Source: Clostridia bacterium (lineage in GTDB: Bacteria > Bacillota > Clostridia > Christensenellales > Borkfalkiaceae). Taken from it: a stretch of DNA of 41,042 nucleotides. Below, piece by piece: positions 16,520 to 25,486 of this stretch. A program made the position numbers and the translations under genes. Every line of letters starts with the position of its first letter. The stretch's first letter is position 1. A model generated the notes under the pieces. That model was not told where the DNA came from. It ran no database searches and saw only the letters and a list, made by a program, of their open reading frames with translations. The stretch lies in the NCBI GenBank assembly GCA_900767885.1, contig CAAGAU010000022.1, forward strand, positions 1 to 41,042, written 5' to 3'.

Positions 16520-18433
16520 TTATTTTGCGGTGAAAGTAACGCCCGCGGGCAAACTTTTTATCTCCGTACCCGAATTTGCGCTGTCGCTGTTACAACCTAT
16601 CAGTTTATAAGCCGCGGCGGTTATTTTTACGCCCGTAAACTCGTTTGAAGTGCATCTGTGTCCGAACAGATTGACAAGGGTATGCCCCGCTGCGTTTACG
16701 GTTACGTTTTTAAGCCTGCTTTCTATCAGAAATCTCGAAGATAATATGCCTACGTCGTATTTTATAGTCGTCGTAATTCCCGACGAACTCGTAACGGATT
16801 CTTTAACGTCGTATTCGCCCACGTTCACGGTTACGTTTATCAGGTCTGCGTCCCTTATCGTATGCGCAAGCAAGGTCGAATTCATAACGTTTAAGTAGTG
16901 AACGTTATCAAAGATTATGTCCTTGAATACCGCGCCCGCTCCGACGTGTCCGAATATTCCGCCCGTCCCCGCGGTAACGTTTTTGATTTTATAACCGTTT
17001 CCGTCAAGCACGCCCTTAAACCCGGTCGCGCCGTTGGACGGATTGGAGTTATCCCTTATGGCGGTGCAGGTCCCGTAATCGGCAAAGTCTATATCGCCGA
17101 TAAGAACGTAATACCCGGTAAACGCCTTATACGCGCCGTCAACCATTTTAAACGCGTCGAAATCGGTAGCGGCGGTAAGTATTTTGGTGCATATTTCGGC
17201 ATGAGCGTTATAGCAGTACTTATCGGTATAAATAGTCATCGCCGATAAAACTTTTTCGTTGCCGCCGTCCGGAATAAAATCTTTGTTAAGGGTTGCGGTA
17301 TTGCCGTTAATCGCGGTCGATACGGTAACGCCGTTTACGGTGATTTCTTCAAGCGAACCTTTTAGCCCTGCGGGAACGGTCAATTTTCCGTTTTCTCTGC
17401 CTACGACTATTTTATCCGTAATTTCTCTTTCGGGCAATCTGACCGTCAGATTTATTTTAACGAATACGTCTTTGCCGTCGGCGGTATACTTACCCGTAAG
17501 CACGGTATTGCCGCGCGCCTTTGCGGTAACTACGTAACCTTCGGTCGCGTTTCCGCCTATCTCCGCTTTTGTTTTATCGAAATCGGAGTTATAATCGGCG
17601 TTTATATCGAATTCCACTTTGGCGTCGGTCTGCACAGTTCCGTTTATCTGTACGCCGAAGTCGAGGGGGACTTCGTTTTTAAGTCCCGACTCGCCGTTTT
17701 CGGTTATAAGCGTAAGTTTGTACGCGCCGTCGAGTCTTTCAAAGTCCGCGGCGGCAACGGGTTCGATAACCACTTCGCTTGCATAAACGGTTACGGCAAT
17801 CGTTTTTTCGACAAGAGCGCCGCGGATTTCGGCAAATACCGAAAACGAAGTTTCGCCCGCTTTTACGCCCTCTACGGTAAGCACGCCGTTTTCGTCTACG
17901 GCTGCGGCAGCCACTCCTGCGTCCGCTTTATCCGTAAGCGAAACCGAATAACTTATTTTATCTTCGATCTTTTTGCCGTTGAAATCGGCGTAAAGCGCGG
18001 CTTTGAATTCGCCTCCGCTCACTATCGCTATCCTACCGCTTACGCCCTTGATGCTCGCGCTGTAAGGCGAAACCGAAACTATTACCCTGCATTTTGCGGT
18101 AGCGCCGTTCGCGCTTGCCGTGATATCGCACGCGCCGACGTTTTTAGCGGTTACCGTTCCGTCCGCGCCGACCGACGCAATCTCCTCGTTGTCGCTCGTA
18201 AACGAAACGACGGAACCGTCGGATACCGTTGCCGAAATAACGGCGGTTTCGTACCTTGTGAGTTCGAGCGAAGTTACGTTGAGCGAAACGACGGTCTGCT
18301 CCTCGCTTCCGCTTGCCGAACCCGAATCCGTATCGGAAGAGCCGCCTTTTTTACAACCGTTGCAAGACGCGGCGAAACATAAAGCGATAACGAATATAAA
18401 AGACAATATAAGCGTTAATTTTCTTTTAAACAT
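16520..18433 (-). CDS. Ig-like (BIG2) and beta-helix surface lipoprotein
   Basis: A 637-residue lipoprotein with lipobox FAASC and a Ser/Gly-rich linker. A BIG2-type Ig domain (about 48-122) has the pattern SLELTRYE...SDNEEIASVGADGTVTAKN. Further beta-rich repeats follow. The C-terminal ~200 residues read as a right-handed beta-helix: YYVLIGDIDFADYG, GFKGVLDGNGYKIKNVT, GGIFGHVG, FKDIIFDNV, LINVTVNVG and LKNVTVNAAG. The same module occurs twice in the lipoprotein at 31718-34462. It probably binds glycans at the cell surface; no catalytic signature was recognised. GGGAG at 18442-18446 supports ATG 18433. It lies between the DUF4838 lipoprotein and beta-glucuronidase genes. Confidence 0.75.
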   Translation of the reverse strand: MFKRKLTLILSFIFVIALCFAASCNGCKKGGSSDTDSGSASGSEEQTVVSLNVTSLELTRYETAVISATVSDGSVVSFTSDNEEIASVGADGTVTAKNVGACDITASANGATAKCRVIVSVSPYSASIKGVSGRIAIVSGGEFKAALYADFNGKKIEDKISYSVSLTDKADAGVAAAAVDENGVLTVEGVKAGETSFSVFAEIRGALVEKTIAVTVYASEVVIEPVAAADFERLDGAYKLTLITENGESGLKNEVPLDFGVQINGTVQTDAKVEFDINADYNSDFDKTKAEIGGNATEGYVVTAKARGNTVLTGKYTADGKDVFVKINLTVRLPEREITDKIVVGRENGKLTVPAGLKGSLEEITVNGVTVSTAINGNTATLNKDFIPDGGNEKVLSAMTIYTDKYCYNAHAEICTKILTAATDFDAFKMVDGAYKAFTGYYVLIGDIDFADYGTCTAIRDNSNPSNGATGFKGVLDGNGYKIKNVTAGTGGIFGHVGAGAVFKDIIFDNVHYLNVMNSTLLAHTIRDADLINVTVNVGEYDVKESVTSSSGITTTIKYDVGILSSRFLIESRLKNVTVNAAGHTLVNLFGHRCTSNEFTGVKITAAAYKLIGCNSDSANSGTEIKSLPAGVTFTAK

Positions 18434-18451
18434 ATTTTTCTCTCCCTGCCG

Positions 18452-20557
18452 TTAGTCCAGATCCCAGTCGGCAAAGACTACGTCCGCCAACTGCCCCTCT
18501 TTAAGGTGCGTGTTCTGCAAAGCGTTAAAGTCGTTATAAAACGCTTTACGAAGAACTTTCAACTGCGTTTCGTTGTAAGTCGAAGCGTAAGTGGTGCATA
18601 AAACGAGCCTCGGGAACAGCGATTCTATCAATATATTCTTATAAAGAATTTCGTATTTGTCGGGATCGGTTTCTTTATACGGCTCTATCGCTTTATACGC
18701 CTTGTCGAAAAGTCCCAGCCAGTGATTTATCATGCCCTGCGGCCATATTTCTTCGCCGGCAAGCGCGTTGGAGTGTACTCCGCCGCCCGTTTTGGACTCT
18801 TTAGACCGCTGATTTGCCTGAAGTTCGTTAAAATATTGCCTCATAAACGGCTCGGCTTCGGCAAAATAATTCTCGAACCAGAAGTCCACCACTTCGCCGT
18901 AGTTATAGTTGCAGTTAAACTCGAATTTTGCGGCAAGGTAATCTCTTAATTTGGCAAAGCCGCTGCAATTGGAGTTTTCGAACGAACCTTCGCTGTAGAC
19001 GTAACTTGCGTTATAACTTTTGAAAAAGCGAAGATTTTCGGGTATCGTGTCAAAACTGTTATACGGATAAAAATACATCCAGTAGTTTACTTCGTAAAGC
19101 CAGAGGTACATTTTTCCGCCGAGTCCCGCCCAAGCCTTTACGGCGTTTGCGTAAACCTGATTTTCGACCTCGTAAAAACTATGAACGTAATTAGCCGCGG
19201 ACGCAGCGTATTCGACGGAAACTCTGTCGTGGCAAACGAGTTTTTCGACGTTGCCGTTTTCGTCCGTCTGCAATACCGCCTGTACCGCGCCGTCTTCATC
19301 TTTAATAAATCTGTAAAAATCGTCGGGTTGACCTTTTCCTTCCGCGTCGTATATAATGTCGCCGTTCGCGTTATGAACTACCGGCGCTTTTACGGCGGTG
19401 CCGTATGCAAGAAGGACTATATTAAATTCCTTGCTCGGCGAAAATCCGTCTTTTACCGCCTGAGCGGAATCGAGATATTCGTTTATTGCGTCGGCTACGT
19501 CGTTGGTAAAAGTAAGCATTACGCCCGCTATAGTGTTGCCGTAGTGCGAATAAGCCTCCGCACACGCTTCGCAAGTACAATGTACCACGTCGTTACTGCC
19601 CGCCAATACGTCGTTCTGCGAAATTCTTATGCTGTCCACGTTGGGCTTTTCTTTCATAAAGTTTATCATGGCGGCGACGTAGGTTTCTACCATGGCGTTA
19701 TACTCCGCCTCGTCGCCGTGCGCCGTGAAACACGGCTGCCACTGCGTATTCAACTTACCGTTCGTTATTTCCATGGTATCCGAAAACCAGAGCGGATGAG
19801 CCGCTTTCTGGGCCGTGGAAGTAAAGTCGGAAATATTATGAACGGCGTTCGTACCCGTATTGAGAATGAGTTCGCCCGTAGAAAAACCCATATCGTATTT
19901 CTTTGCCGAGGTCATTTTGTTGCTCGCCACGCGATAGGCGTAATCGGGAGCCTCGACTATATCCATTGCGGGAATAGGAAAGTCGGTTTTGGTAAACACG
20001 ACCATATCGGCGGATAGCATTTCGTAACCCAAAACGTACTTTAAAAACGCTATCGCGCCCATCTGATAACCACGGTCGGAATAAGCCTGTATAAACACGC
20101 TTTCGCCAACGGTCGTAACCATATACCCCGAAACGCCGAGTTCGGAGTATTCGGGCAGGGAAAGTCCCGCCTCTTCGAATTTTTCGTCCGCGCCGATAAA
20201 TATGAATTTACCGCCGACTTCGCCGTCGGCAACCTCGGGGACGTCTGCTTTCGCGGCGGCGGCGGTCTGCCTCTGAATAAGGCTTACCGCGCCCGCTGTC
20301 TGCGCGCCCGCGACTATTTTATATTCCGTAGCCCCGTTTTTCGCATAATCGCCTATTGGAGCGTCATAATTTACGTTTACGTTATGCAAAGAGTTGGTAA
20401 CGTAGTGAGCCGCGTCGGCCTCGGCAGGCGAAACCGCCGAAGGAATTTTACCGTTGCCGCCGTTGCCCTTATCTTTTTTGCAGGCGGTAACGCCTAACAC
20501 TACGCTGCCCGACAGGCAAAACGCCGTAAGTAAAGAAACTAATTTTTTAACTCTCAT
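18452..20557 (-). CDS. DUF4838 lipoprotein, putative glycoside hydrolase
   Basis: A 701-residue lipoprotein with signal peptide and lipobox GVTAC, then a KDKGNGGNGK linker. The N-terminal alpha/beta region (about 60-200) ends in GYQMGAIAFLKYVLGYEML and precedes a barrel-like region with SIRISQNDVLAG and the Cys cluster HCTCEACAEAY at about 325-335, typical of DUF4838. The C-terminal third is helical. DUF4838 resembles the N-terminal fold of GH67 enzymes, and some members have, to my recollection, been assigned to GH163 (endo-beta-N-acetylglucosaminidase); activity here is inferred only. AAGGAG lies 5 bp before the ATG. A second DUF4838 protein is encoded at 35110-36927. Confidence 0.82.
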   Translation of the reverse strand: MRVKKLVSLLTAFCLSGSVVLGVTACKKDKGNGGNGKIPSAVSPAEADAAHYVTNSLHNVNVNYDAPIGDYAKNGATEYKIVAGAQTAGAVSLIQRQTAAAAKADVPEVADGEVGGKFIFIGADEKFEEAGLSLPEYSELGVSGYMVTTVGESVFIQAYSDRGYQMGAIAFLKYVLGYEMLSADMVVFTKTDFPIPAMDIVEAPDYAYRVASNKMTSAKKYDMGFSTGELILNTGTNAVHNISDFTSTAQKAAHPLWFSDTMEITNGKLNTQWQPCFTAHGDEAEYNAMVETYVAAMINFMKEKPNVDSIRISQNDVLAGSNDVVHCTCEACAEAYSHYGNTIAGVMLTFTNDVADAINEYLDSAQAVKDGFSPSKEFNIVLLAYGTAVKAPVVHNANGDIIYDAEGKGQPDDFYRFIKDEDGAVQAVLQTDENGNVEKLVCHDRVSVEYAASAANYVHSFYEVENQVYANAVKAWAGLGGKMYLWLYEVNYWMYFYPYNSFDTIPENLRFFKSYNASYVYSEGSFENSNCSGFAKLRDYLAAKFEFNCNYNYGEVVDFWFENYFAEAEPFMRQYFNELQANQRSKESKTGGGVHSNALAGEEIWPQGMINHWLGLFDKAYKAIEPYKETDPDKYEILYKNILIESLFPRLVLCTTYASTYNETQLKVLRKAFYNDFNALQNTHLKEGQLADVVFADWDLD

Positions 20558-20567
20558 GATTTTCTCC

Positions 20568-23500
20568 TTATTCGACCGTTACCGTAAAAGATTCGGTCGA
20601 AGCGTTGCCGAACTCGTCGCATACCGTTATGCACATAACGTACTTGCCCGCTTTCGTCGCTTTGAAAGAGTTGCTTTTGCCGTCGAGCATAGTCATTTTG
20701 CCTTCGGCGTTTATAACATATCTCATTACGGTAAGTTTATCCGCGGCGGTCAGATTATCGGTCGCCGAAAAATCGGGCATAACTATCGTATCGCCGACTT
20801 TGGCGGTTTTGGTATAACCCGAATTTATTTTTATTACGGGCGACTCGGTATCTATAACGTTTATATACGCGGTAAACTTTCTGCTGCCCGTAGCCCAGTT
20901 TTCTTTACGGGCGGTATATTTTGCATTCCATACGCCGTATTTGTCGAGTTTTACAACATATTCCTTGCCGGCGTCGACGTTTTCGAGTTTCAAGCCGTTT
21001 TTATCGGTTACCACGTTGCCGTCGCCGTCGTATACGGACAATTTAACCGCAACGTTGGGACAGAACGTGTCGCCCGCCGTAACGGAATGAAGAACGTACT
21101 CGTCGTTAAGATTATAGTTTCCGCCGTAATCGCCGTTAATCTTTATGGTAGGCTTTGCGTAATCGCCCGTGTCGGAAGAAAGGATATTGCCCGAAACGGC
21201 GTCGATTTTATATTCCGCGCCGCGCAATGCGTTTTCTACCGCAAAATCGAAATAGACTCTGCCCGACGGAAATCCTCCGAACGCCTCGCCGTTATCGTAC
21301 TTAGCAATCGGAACGTTGGTTTTATTGAATGAGAATTTGCCGTTTTTGTACCCTATTTTCACGCCCGAAAGCCCAGCCGTAAGCACGGTTTTAAGATCGA
21401 GCGAGAAATTTCCGTTTGAAACGGTCGTTCCCGCCGAACTTACGGTAACGTTCAAGGTCGCCGCAAGATCGGGATTTGCCGAATCTTTAAGCGTTACTTT
21501 TATTCCGCCGAATTTGGTGAGTTTCGCAAAAGTGGTAAATTCTACCGAAAATACGTCGGCCACCTGCGCGTTGGCAAAAGTCCATTTAACTTCTTTCGCG
21601 GCTTTTTCTATCGCTATAAGCACGCCCTTTTCGAATTCGACGTTATCGTCGTCAACGAAACTGGTTATAAAGCCGTCGCCGTAAAAATACTGCGAACAGT
21701 CTATTTCTTCGTCGTTGCGAATTTTTAAAACGGCAACTTCCATCGTACCGTCGTTATATTCCTCTTTGCCGCCGAAATAGGTGATTTTCACCTTATCGCC
21801 GCTGTTTGCAACGGAAGGTACGAACTTTTCGCCCGAAGTATACGTTTCCGTTCTGCCGTCGGGATATTCCACCTTTACCGAGCAAAGTTTCTTTTCTAGT
21901 TTGCCCGACGAGTAATCGTCGCAATAGAGTTCGGGTAAAAGATATTCCGAGCCGTCGATATATACGGGGTCGAGTTTTGCCGATTCGTTAAAGAACGGCT
22001 CTTCGCTCGCCTCCGCGTTTATAATAACGGGGGTACTCTTTCCGACCGTTCCCACGTAATCGGTCGCGGTATAAACTATCGTCCACTCGCCCGCTTTTTC
22101 AAATCTGTATCCGTCGGTTATTTCAATCGTTTCGCCGTCGTGCGTCGCGGTAATTTTTACGTTTTTATTTCCGCTGCCGCCCGTAACTTCCGCCGCTTTG
22201 AACGCCACGGGATATCCGAGTTTTACCCGAGTTTCGATCTTCGGTAAAGTAACGGTTATGGGCGCGATTTCTCCGCCCGCGTGCATAACGTAAACTTTCT
22301 CGCTTTCGTTGCCGGAATAGTCCTCTGCTTTATATACGAGCGCGTAATAACCCGCCTTTTCGGGTACGAACGCGCCGTCTATAAGACTTACCGAAACGGG
22401 ATAAGCGGAAGAATAGTTATAGTACACGTTTACTTCGGGGGTAAGTTCGCCCGCATAATCGTCGTAAGCCGTCGCCGCGGGAACGCCGTACGCTCTCCCC
22501 ACCACGCCCTCGGGCATTTTTTCATAAGGCGTATCGACGGTAATAACCGGCGCGCCTTCGTCGGTAAAAGTATTGCCGACGATATCCATGCCGAGAACTT
22601 TGGTAAGGCAGAAGTTTGCCGTACTCGAAGAATAGCCCGTAGCCGATATGCTTAAACGCACTTTATCGCTTTTAAAACCCGTCCATACGTCCTTGTAATA
22701 ATCAACGCTGTTCAATTGCGAAACCACGTTGCCCTGCGCGGAAATTTTGGTGGACGAAGCGTCGAACGAGAGGGAAATTTTCCATTTATCGGGCGCAAGC
22801 GGAGTAGCCGCGCCGCCCCATTTAAGGTTTGTGCCGTCGTCGGAGTTGAATTGTCCCACCCACGTGCCTAAAATAAGCGTACCTTTGCCGTTATTCACTT
22901 CGAGTCCGCTCGACTTTTCGTAACCGGTCATTATCTGACCCTGACCTGCCGCCGCCACGCACATCTGACCGAGCGCGTTGCCGTTTATCGTCCAGCGCAT
23001 TACGTCTACGTTGACGTATACGGACGGATCGGCAGCGTCGGTTAAAGTAACGGTAAGTTTATCGAAGTCCGCCGTGCCGCGCTTGTCGGGAGTGATGAAC
23101 CCTTCGATAAGATTGTTGGTAGAAGTTAAATCCGCAACGTCGATAAGTTTCGTAAAGGATAACGTATCGCCTTTTGCAAGACGGACTTTAAGACCTTCGG
23201 AATTCGCGTCCATTTCGGTGTATTTGCCGTACTTAGCCGAACTTCCTTCGCCGCCCATGGAGTACGCGGTATAATCCACCGAGAACTCAAAAGTTTTAAC
23301 GTAAATTTTTCCGCCGTCGGCAGCCACGTACTTAACGCCGTATCTGCCCGCCTGCGACAACCTTACTTCGTCGGAGCCGTAAACCGTACCGTCGGGACAT
23401 TCTACCGCGGCGGTCGCTTTAAGTTCCTTTCCGTTCACGTTTAAAACGTAGTCGGGGACTTTGAACGTTTCGCCGTAAACGTAGTTCTGTTTTATCTCGC

Positions 23501-23639
23501 CGCCGTTCCATTCTTCGGCAAACGCGCTTTTTATTCCGCATACGCCTATCGCCGCAGCGGAAACCGCCGTAATGGCAAAGGCCGTTATAGCGGCGGTTTT
23601 TATTCCGTGATTTTTATTTTTAATTTTATTTTTCATCAT
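20568..23639 (-). CDS. Large secreted Ig-like repeat protein
   Basis: A 1023-residue protein with a basic N-terminus and a Sec signal peptide ending AFA-EE near residue 42; no lipobox, LPxTG motif or C-terminal anchor was seen. The body is built of beta-sandwich modules with recurring phrases: GAPVITVDTPYEKMPEGVVG, YDDYAGELTPEV, EKAGYYALVYKAEDYSGNES, FEKAGEWTIVYTATDYVGT and ATDNLTAADKL...KAGKYVMCITVCDEFGN. These resemble HYR or Ig-like domains of surface proteins. Two lectin-like stretches lie between them (about 130-350 and 640-840). It may display or capture polysaccharide near the importer. It is transcribed between the permease genes and the DUF4838 lipoprotein gene. Confidence 0.75.
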   Translation of the reverse strand: MMKNKIKNKNHGIKTAAITAFAITAVSAAAIGVCGIKSAFAEEWNGGEIKQNYVYGETFKVPDYVLNVNGKELKATAAVECPDGTVYGSDEVRLSQAGRYGVKYVAADGGKIYVKTFEFSVDYTAYSMGGEGSSAKYGKYTEMDANSEGLKVRLAKGDTLSFTKLIDVADLTSTNNLIEGFITPDKRGTADFDKLTVTLTDAADPSVYVNVDVMRWTINGNALGQMCVAAAGQGQIMTGYEKSSGLEVNNGKGTLILGTWVGQFNSDDGTNLKWGGAATPLAPDKWKISLSFDASSTKISAQGNVVSQLNSVDYYKDVWTGFKSDKVRLSISATGYSSSTANFCLTKVLGMDIVGNTFTDEGAPVITVDTPYEKMPEGVVGRAYGVPAATAYDDYAGELTPEVNVYYNYSSAYPVSVSLIDGAFVPEKAGYYALVYKAEDYSGNESEKVYVMHAGGEIAPITVTLPKIETRVKLGYPVAFKAAEVTGGSGNKNVKITATHDGETIEITDGYRFEKAGEWTIVYTATDYVGTVGKSTPVIINAEASEEPFFNESAKLDPVYIDGSEYLLPELYCDDYSSGKLEKKLCSVKVEYPDGRTETYTSGEKFVPSVANSGDKVKITYFGGKEEYNDGTMEVAVLKIRNDEEIDCSQYFYGDGFITSFVDDDNVEFEKGVLIAIEKAAKEVKWTFANAQVADVFSVEFTTFAKLTKFGGIKVTLKDSANPDLAATLNVTVSSAGTTVSNGNFSLDLKTVLTAGLSGVKIGYKNGKFSFNKTNVPIAKYDNGEAFGGFPSGRVYFDFAVENALRGAEYKIDAVSGNILSSDTGDYAKPTIKINGDYGGNYNLNDEYVLHSVTAGDTFCPNVAVKLSVYDGDGNVVTDKNGLKLENVDAGKEYVVKLDKYGVWNAKYTARKENWATGSRKFTAYINVIDTESPVIKINSGYTKTAKVGDTIVMPDFSATDNLTAADKLTVMRYVINAEGKMTMLDGKSNSFKATKAGKYVMCITVCDEFGNASTESFTVTVE

Positions 23640-23654
23640 ATCTCTCTCAAAATA

Positions 23655-24560
23655 TTATCCTTTAACGCCGCCGACCGTAAGATTTCCGAGCAAACGCTTG
23701 TGGAAGCAAAGGAAAATTACGAGTACGGGGAGCAGGAACATAATAGGCGCGGCCATTTTTACGGGTACTTTCGCAAAATAATTGAACGAACTGCTCTTTA
23801 TCCAGTACAACGCCTCCGCAATGGTCGGGTGCGTGGGCAGATAAAGCATGGGGGTCTGAAAGTCGTTCCAGTAAGTTACGAACGTTATAAGCAGAACCGT
23901 GAAAAACGTATTTCTTGCAAGCGGCAGGGAGATCCTTGTCATAATACAGAAATCGCTTGCGCCGTCGATTTCCGCCGCCTCGCCGTATGCGGCGGGTATG
24001 GACGAAAACACTTCGTGAAAAACGAGGAAATAAAGCCCTAAAAAGCCCGACTTCATTATCCACATTCCCCACAAATGATCGTATATGCCCATTTTTATAA
24101 CGACCTGCAACTCGGACGCTTGACTGCCTACTATTGGTACTACCATACAGACGAGTACGGTCGAATAAACTATTTTTGAAAACTTATATTTGTAACGCGC
24201 GCAAAGATACGCCGTTATGCACGGCACGAGCGTTGCCACGAACGCGCTGCCTACGGAATACAATACGGAATTTAAAATCATCTGCCCCGTGGAGATAACC
24301 GTTTTTACGCCGCCGATAAGTTTTTCTACTTTGTATTCGTATAAAACATAAGCAAAGTTATCGAAGTACCACGGATCGGGAATACCGTATTTGTTGCCGA
24401 GAAAGTCGTTGGGGTTTTTGAGCGAAGTCAACAACGCCCAGAACAGCCAGATTATAAGTATGGCGCAGTATATGCCCAGCACCGCAAGCATGACTATTGT
24501 CAAAGGAGTCATTCTTTCGCGGGTGGCGAAATTTTTCGCCTTTAATTTTTTATTTTCCAC
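23655..24560 (-). CDS. Carbohydrate ABC transporter permease, MalG/AraQ type (CUT1)
   Basis: A 301-residue inner-membrane protein with six predicted spans. The permease loop reads EAAEIDGASDFCIMTRISLP (about residue 195), the EAA motif that contacts the ATPase. The long periplasmic-side loop after the first span (FLGNKYGIPDPWYFDNF) is typical of MalG-type subunits. It starts 2 bp after the other permease gene ends. No ATPase gene is in the window, so a shared MsmX-type ATPase encoded elsewhere is expected. Confidence 0.92.
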   Translation of the reverse strand: MENKKLKAKNFATRERMTPLTIVMLAVLGIYCAILIIWLFWALLTSLKNPNDFLGNKYGIPDPWYFDNFAYVLYEYKVEKLIGGVKTVISTGQMILNSVLYSVGSAFVATLVPCITAYLCARYKYKFSKIVYSTVLVCMVVPIVGSQASELQVVIKMGIYDHLWGMWIMKSGFLGLYFLVFHEVFSSIPAAYGEAAEIDGASDFCIMTRISLPLARNTFFTVLLITFVTYWNDFQTPMLYLPTHPTIAEALYWIKSSSFNYFAKVPVKMAAPIMFLLPVLVIFLCFHKRLLGNLTVGGVKG

Positions 24561-24562
24561 GA

Positions 24563-25483
24563 TCAGTCCTCCTTAGGTCCGTATTTATCAAGTAAATGCT
24601 TTACGAGGAACGTAAGCGGTATTGCCACGATGGTAATCATAAGACCGAGCGAGGCAATCGTCGGATATTCCGCCATGTTCTGTTTTGCCGTATACGTTTT
24701 TACGTAGAGCAAATACCCGAGAGTCATCGTTTCGTTGTTCGGGGTAGTCCCGAAGAAAAGGAAGTCGTTTATCTGGTTGGTGAAAATACCCGCCACGCCC
24801 GTTACGAGGAATACCGAAACGGTAGAAAACGACATGGGCAACACGATATACCAGAATTCCTTAAAGCCGCTTGCCCCGTCAAGATGGGCAGACTCTATGA
24901 CTTCGGTCGAAATAGACGACATTTTGTTTGCGTACATAAGTACGGAAGTTGCAAACCCGATAAAAATGTTATAAAACATTACCGTGGCAAAACGCCTGTC
25001 CATACTGAAGAAATCTATTTTCTTATCCATATTGAATATTTTTTTGAGTACGTCCGCTAAAACGTTGTTCATAAACGAAACGTAAATGCTTACCAGAACG
25101 ATACTCGACAATATAGACGGTAAAAATAGCATTACCCTGAAAAATCCCGCCGCGGGCAACTTCTTGAATATGTAATACGAGAAGAACAACCCCAACGGCA
25201 CGCCCACTACGAGCGTTATGAGATAAACTTTAAGCGATACCCCCGCCGCGTGAATCATCTGATCGAACATGGTGGGATCTCTGAACCAGCGCGTAAAGTT
25301 ATCGAAAGTCCACTTATATTTACTGTAATCGTATACGTCTATGTCCTTGAACGACAACAAAACCGAGTTGAAGTTTACGAACAGATAGAATATTACGAAC
25401 TGTAAAACGGGATACGCCATAAACGCGCAATAAAATATAAGTTTTTTATTTGCGCGCGAACGGACGCTGTTTTTTACTGTCAT
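24563..25483 (-). CDS. Carbohydrate ABC transporter permease, MalF/UgpA type (CUT1)
   Basis: A 306-residue protein with six predicted spans. The EAA loop reads ESAHLDGASGFKEFWYIVLP near residue 195. The N-terminal span (LIFYCAFMAYPVLQFVIFYLF) and the following FNSVLLSFKD match UgpA/MalF-type subunits without a large extra loop. It lies 3 bp after the solute-binding protein gene and 2 bp before the MalG-type gene: a tight importer cassette. Confidence 0.92.
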   Translation of the reverse strand: MTVKNSVRSRANKKLIFYCAFMAYPVLQFVIFYLFVNFNSVLLSFKDIDVYDYSKYKWTFDNFTRWFRDPTMFDQMIHAAGVSLKVYLITLVVGVPLGLFFSYYIFKKLPAAGFFRVMLFLPSILSSIVLVSIYVSFMNNVLADVLKKIFNMDKKIDFFSMDRRFATVMFYNIFIGFATSVLMYANKMSSISTEVIESAHLDGASGFKEFWYIVLPMSFSTVSVFLVTGVAGIFTNQINDFLFFGTTPNNETMTLGYLLYVKTYTAKQNMAEYPTIASLGLMITIVAIPLTFLVKHLLDKYGPKED

Positions 25484-25486
25484 TTT

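Noticed and set aside
19181..20017. 278-codon plus-strand ORF opposite the DUF4838 lipoprotein gene
   Set aside because: It is an antisense shadow of a clear protein-coding gene, has no ribosome site and gives a low-complexity translation rich in Arg, Val and Tyr.
20454..21332. 292-codon plus-strand ORF spanning two minus-strand genes
   Set aside because: It overlaps two genes with strong starts on the other strand and has no ribosome site or recognisable domain.
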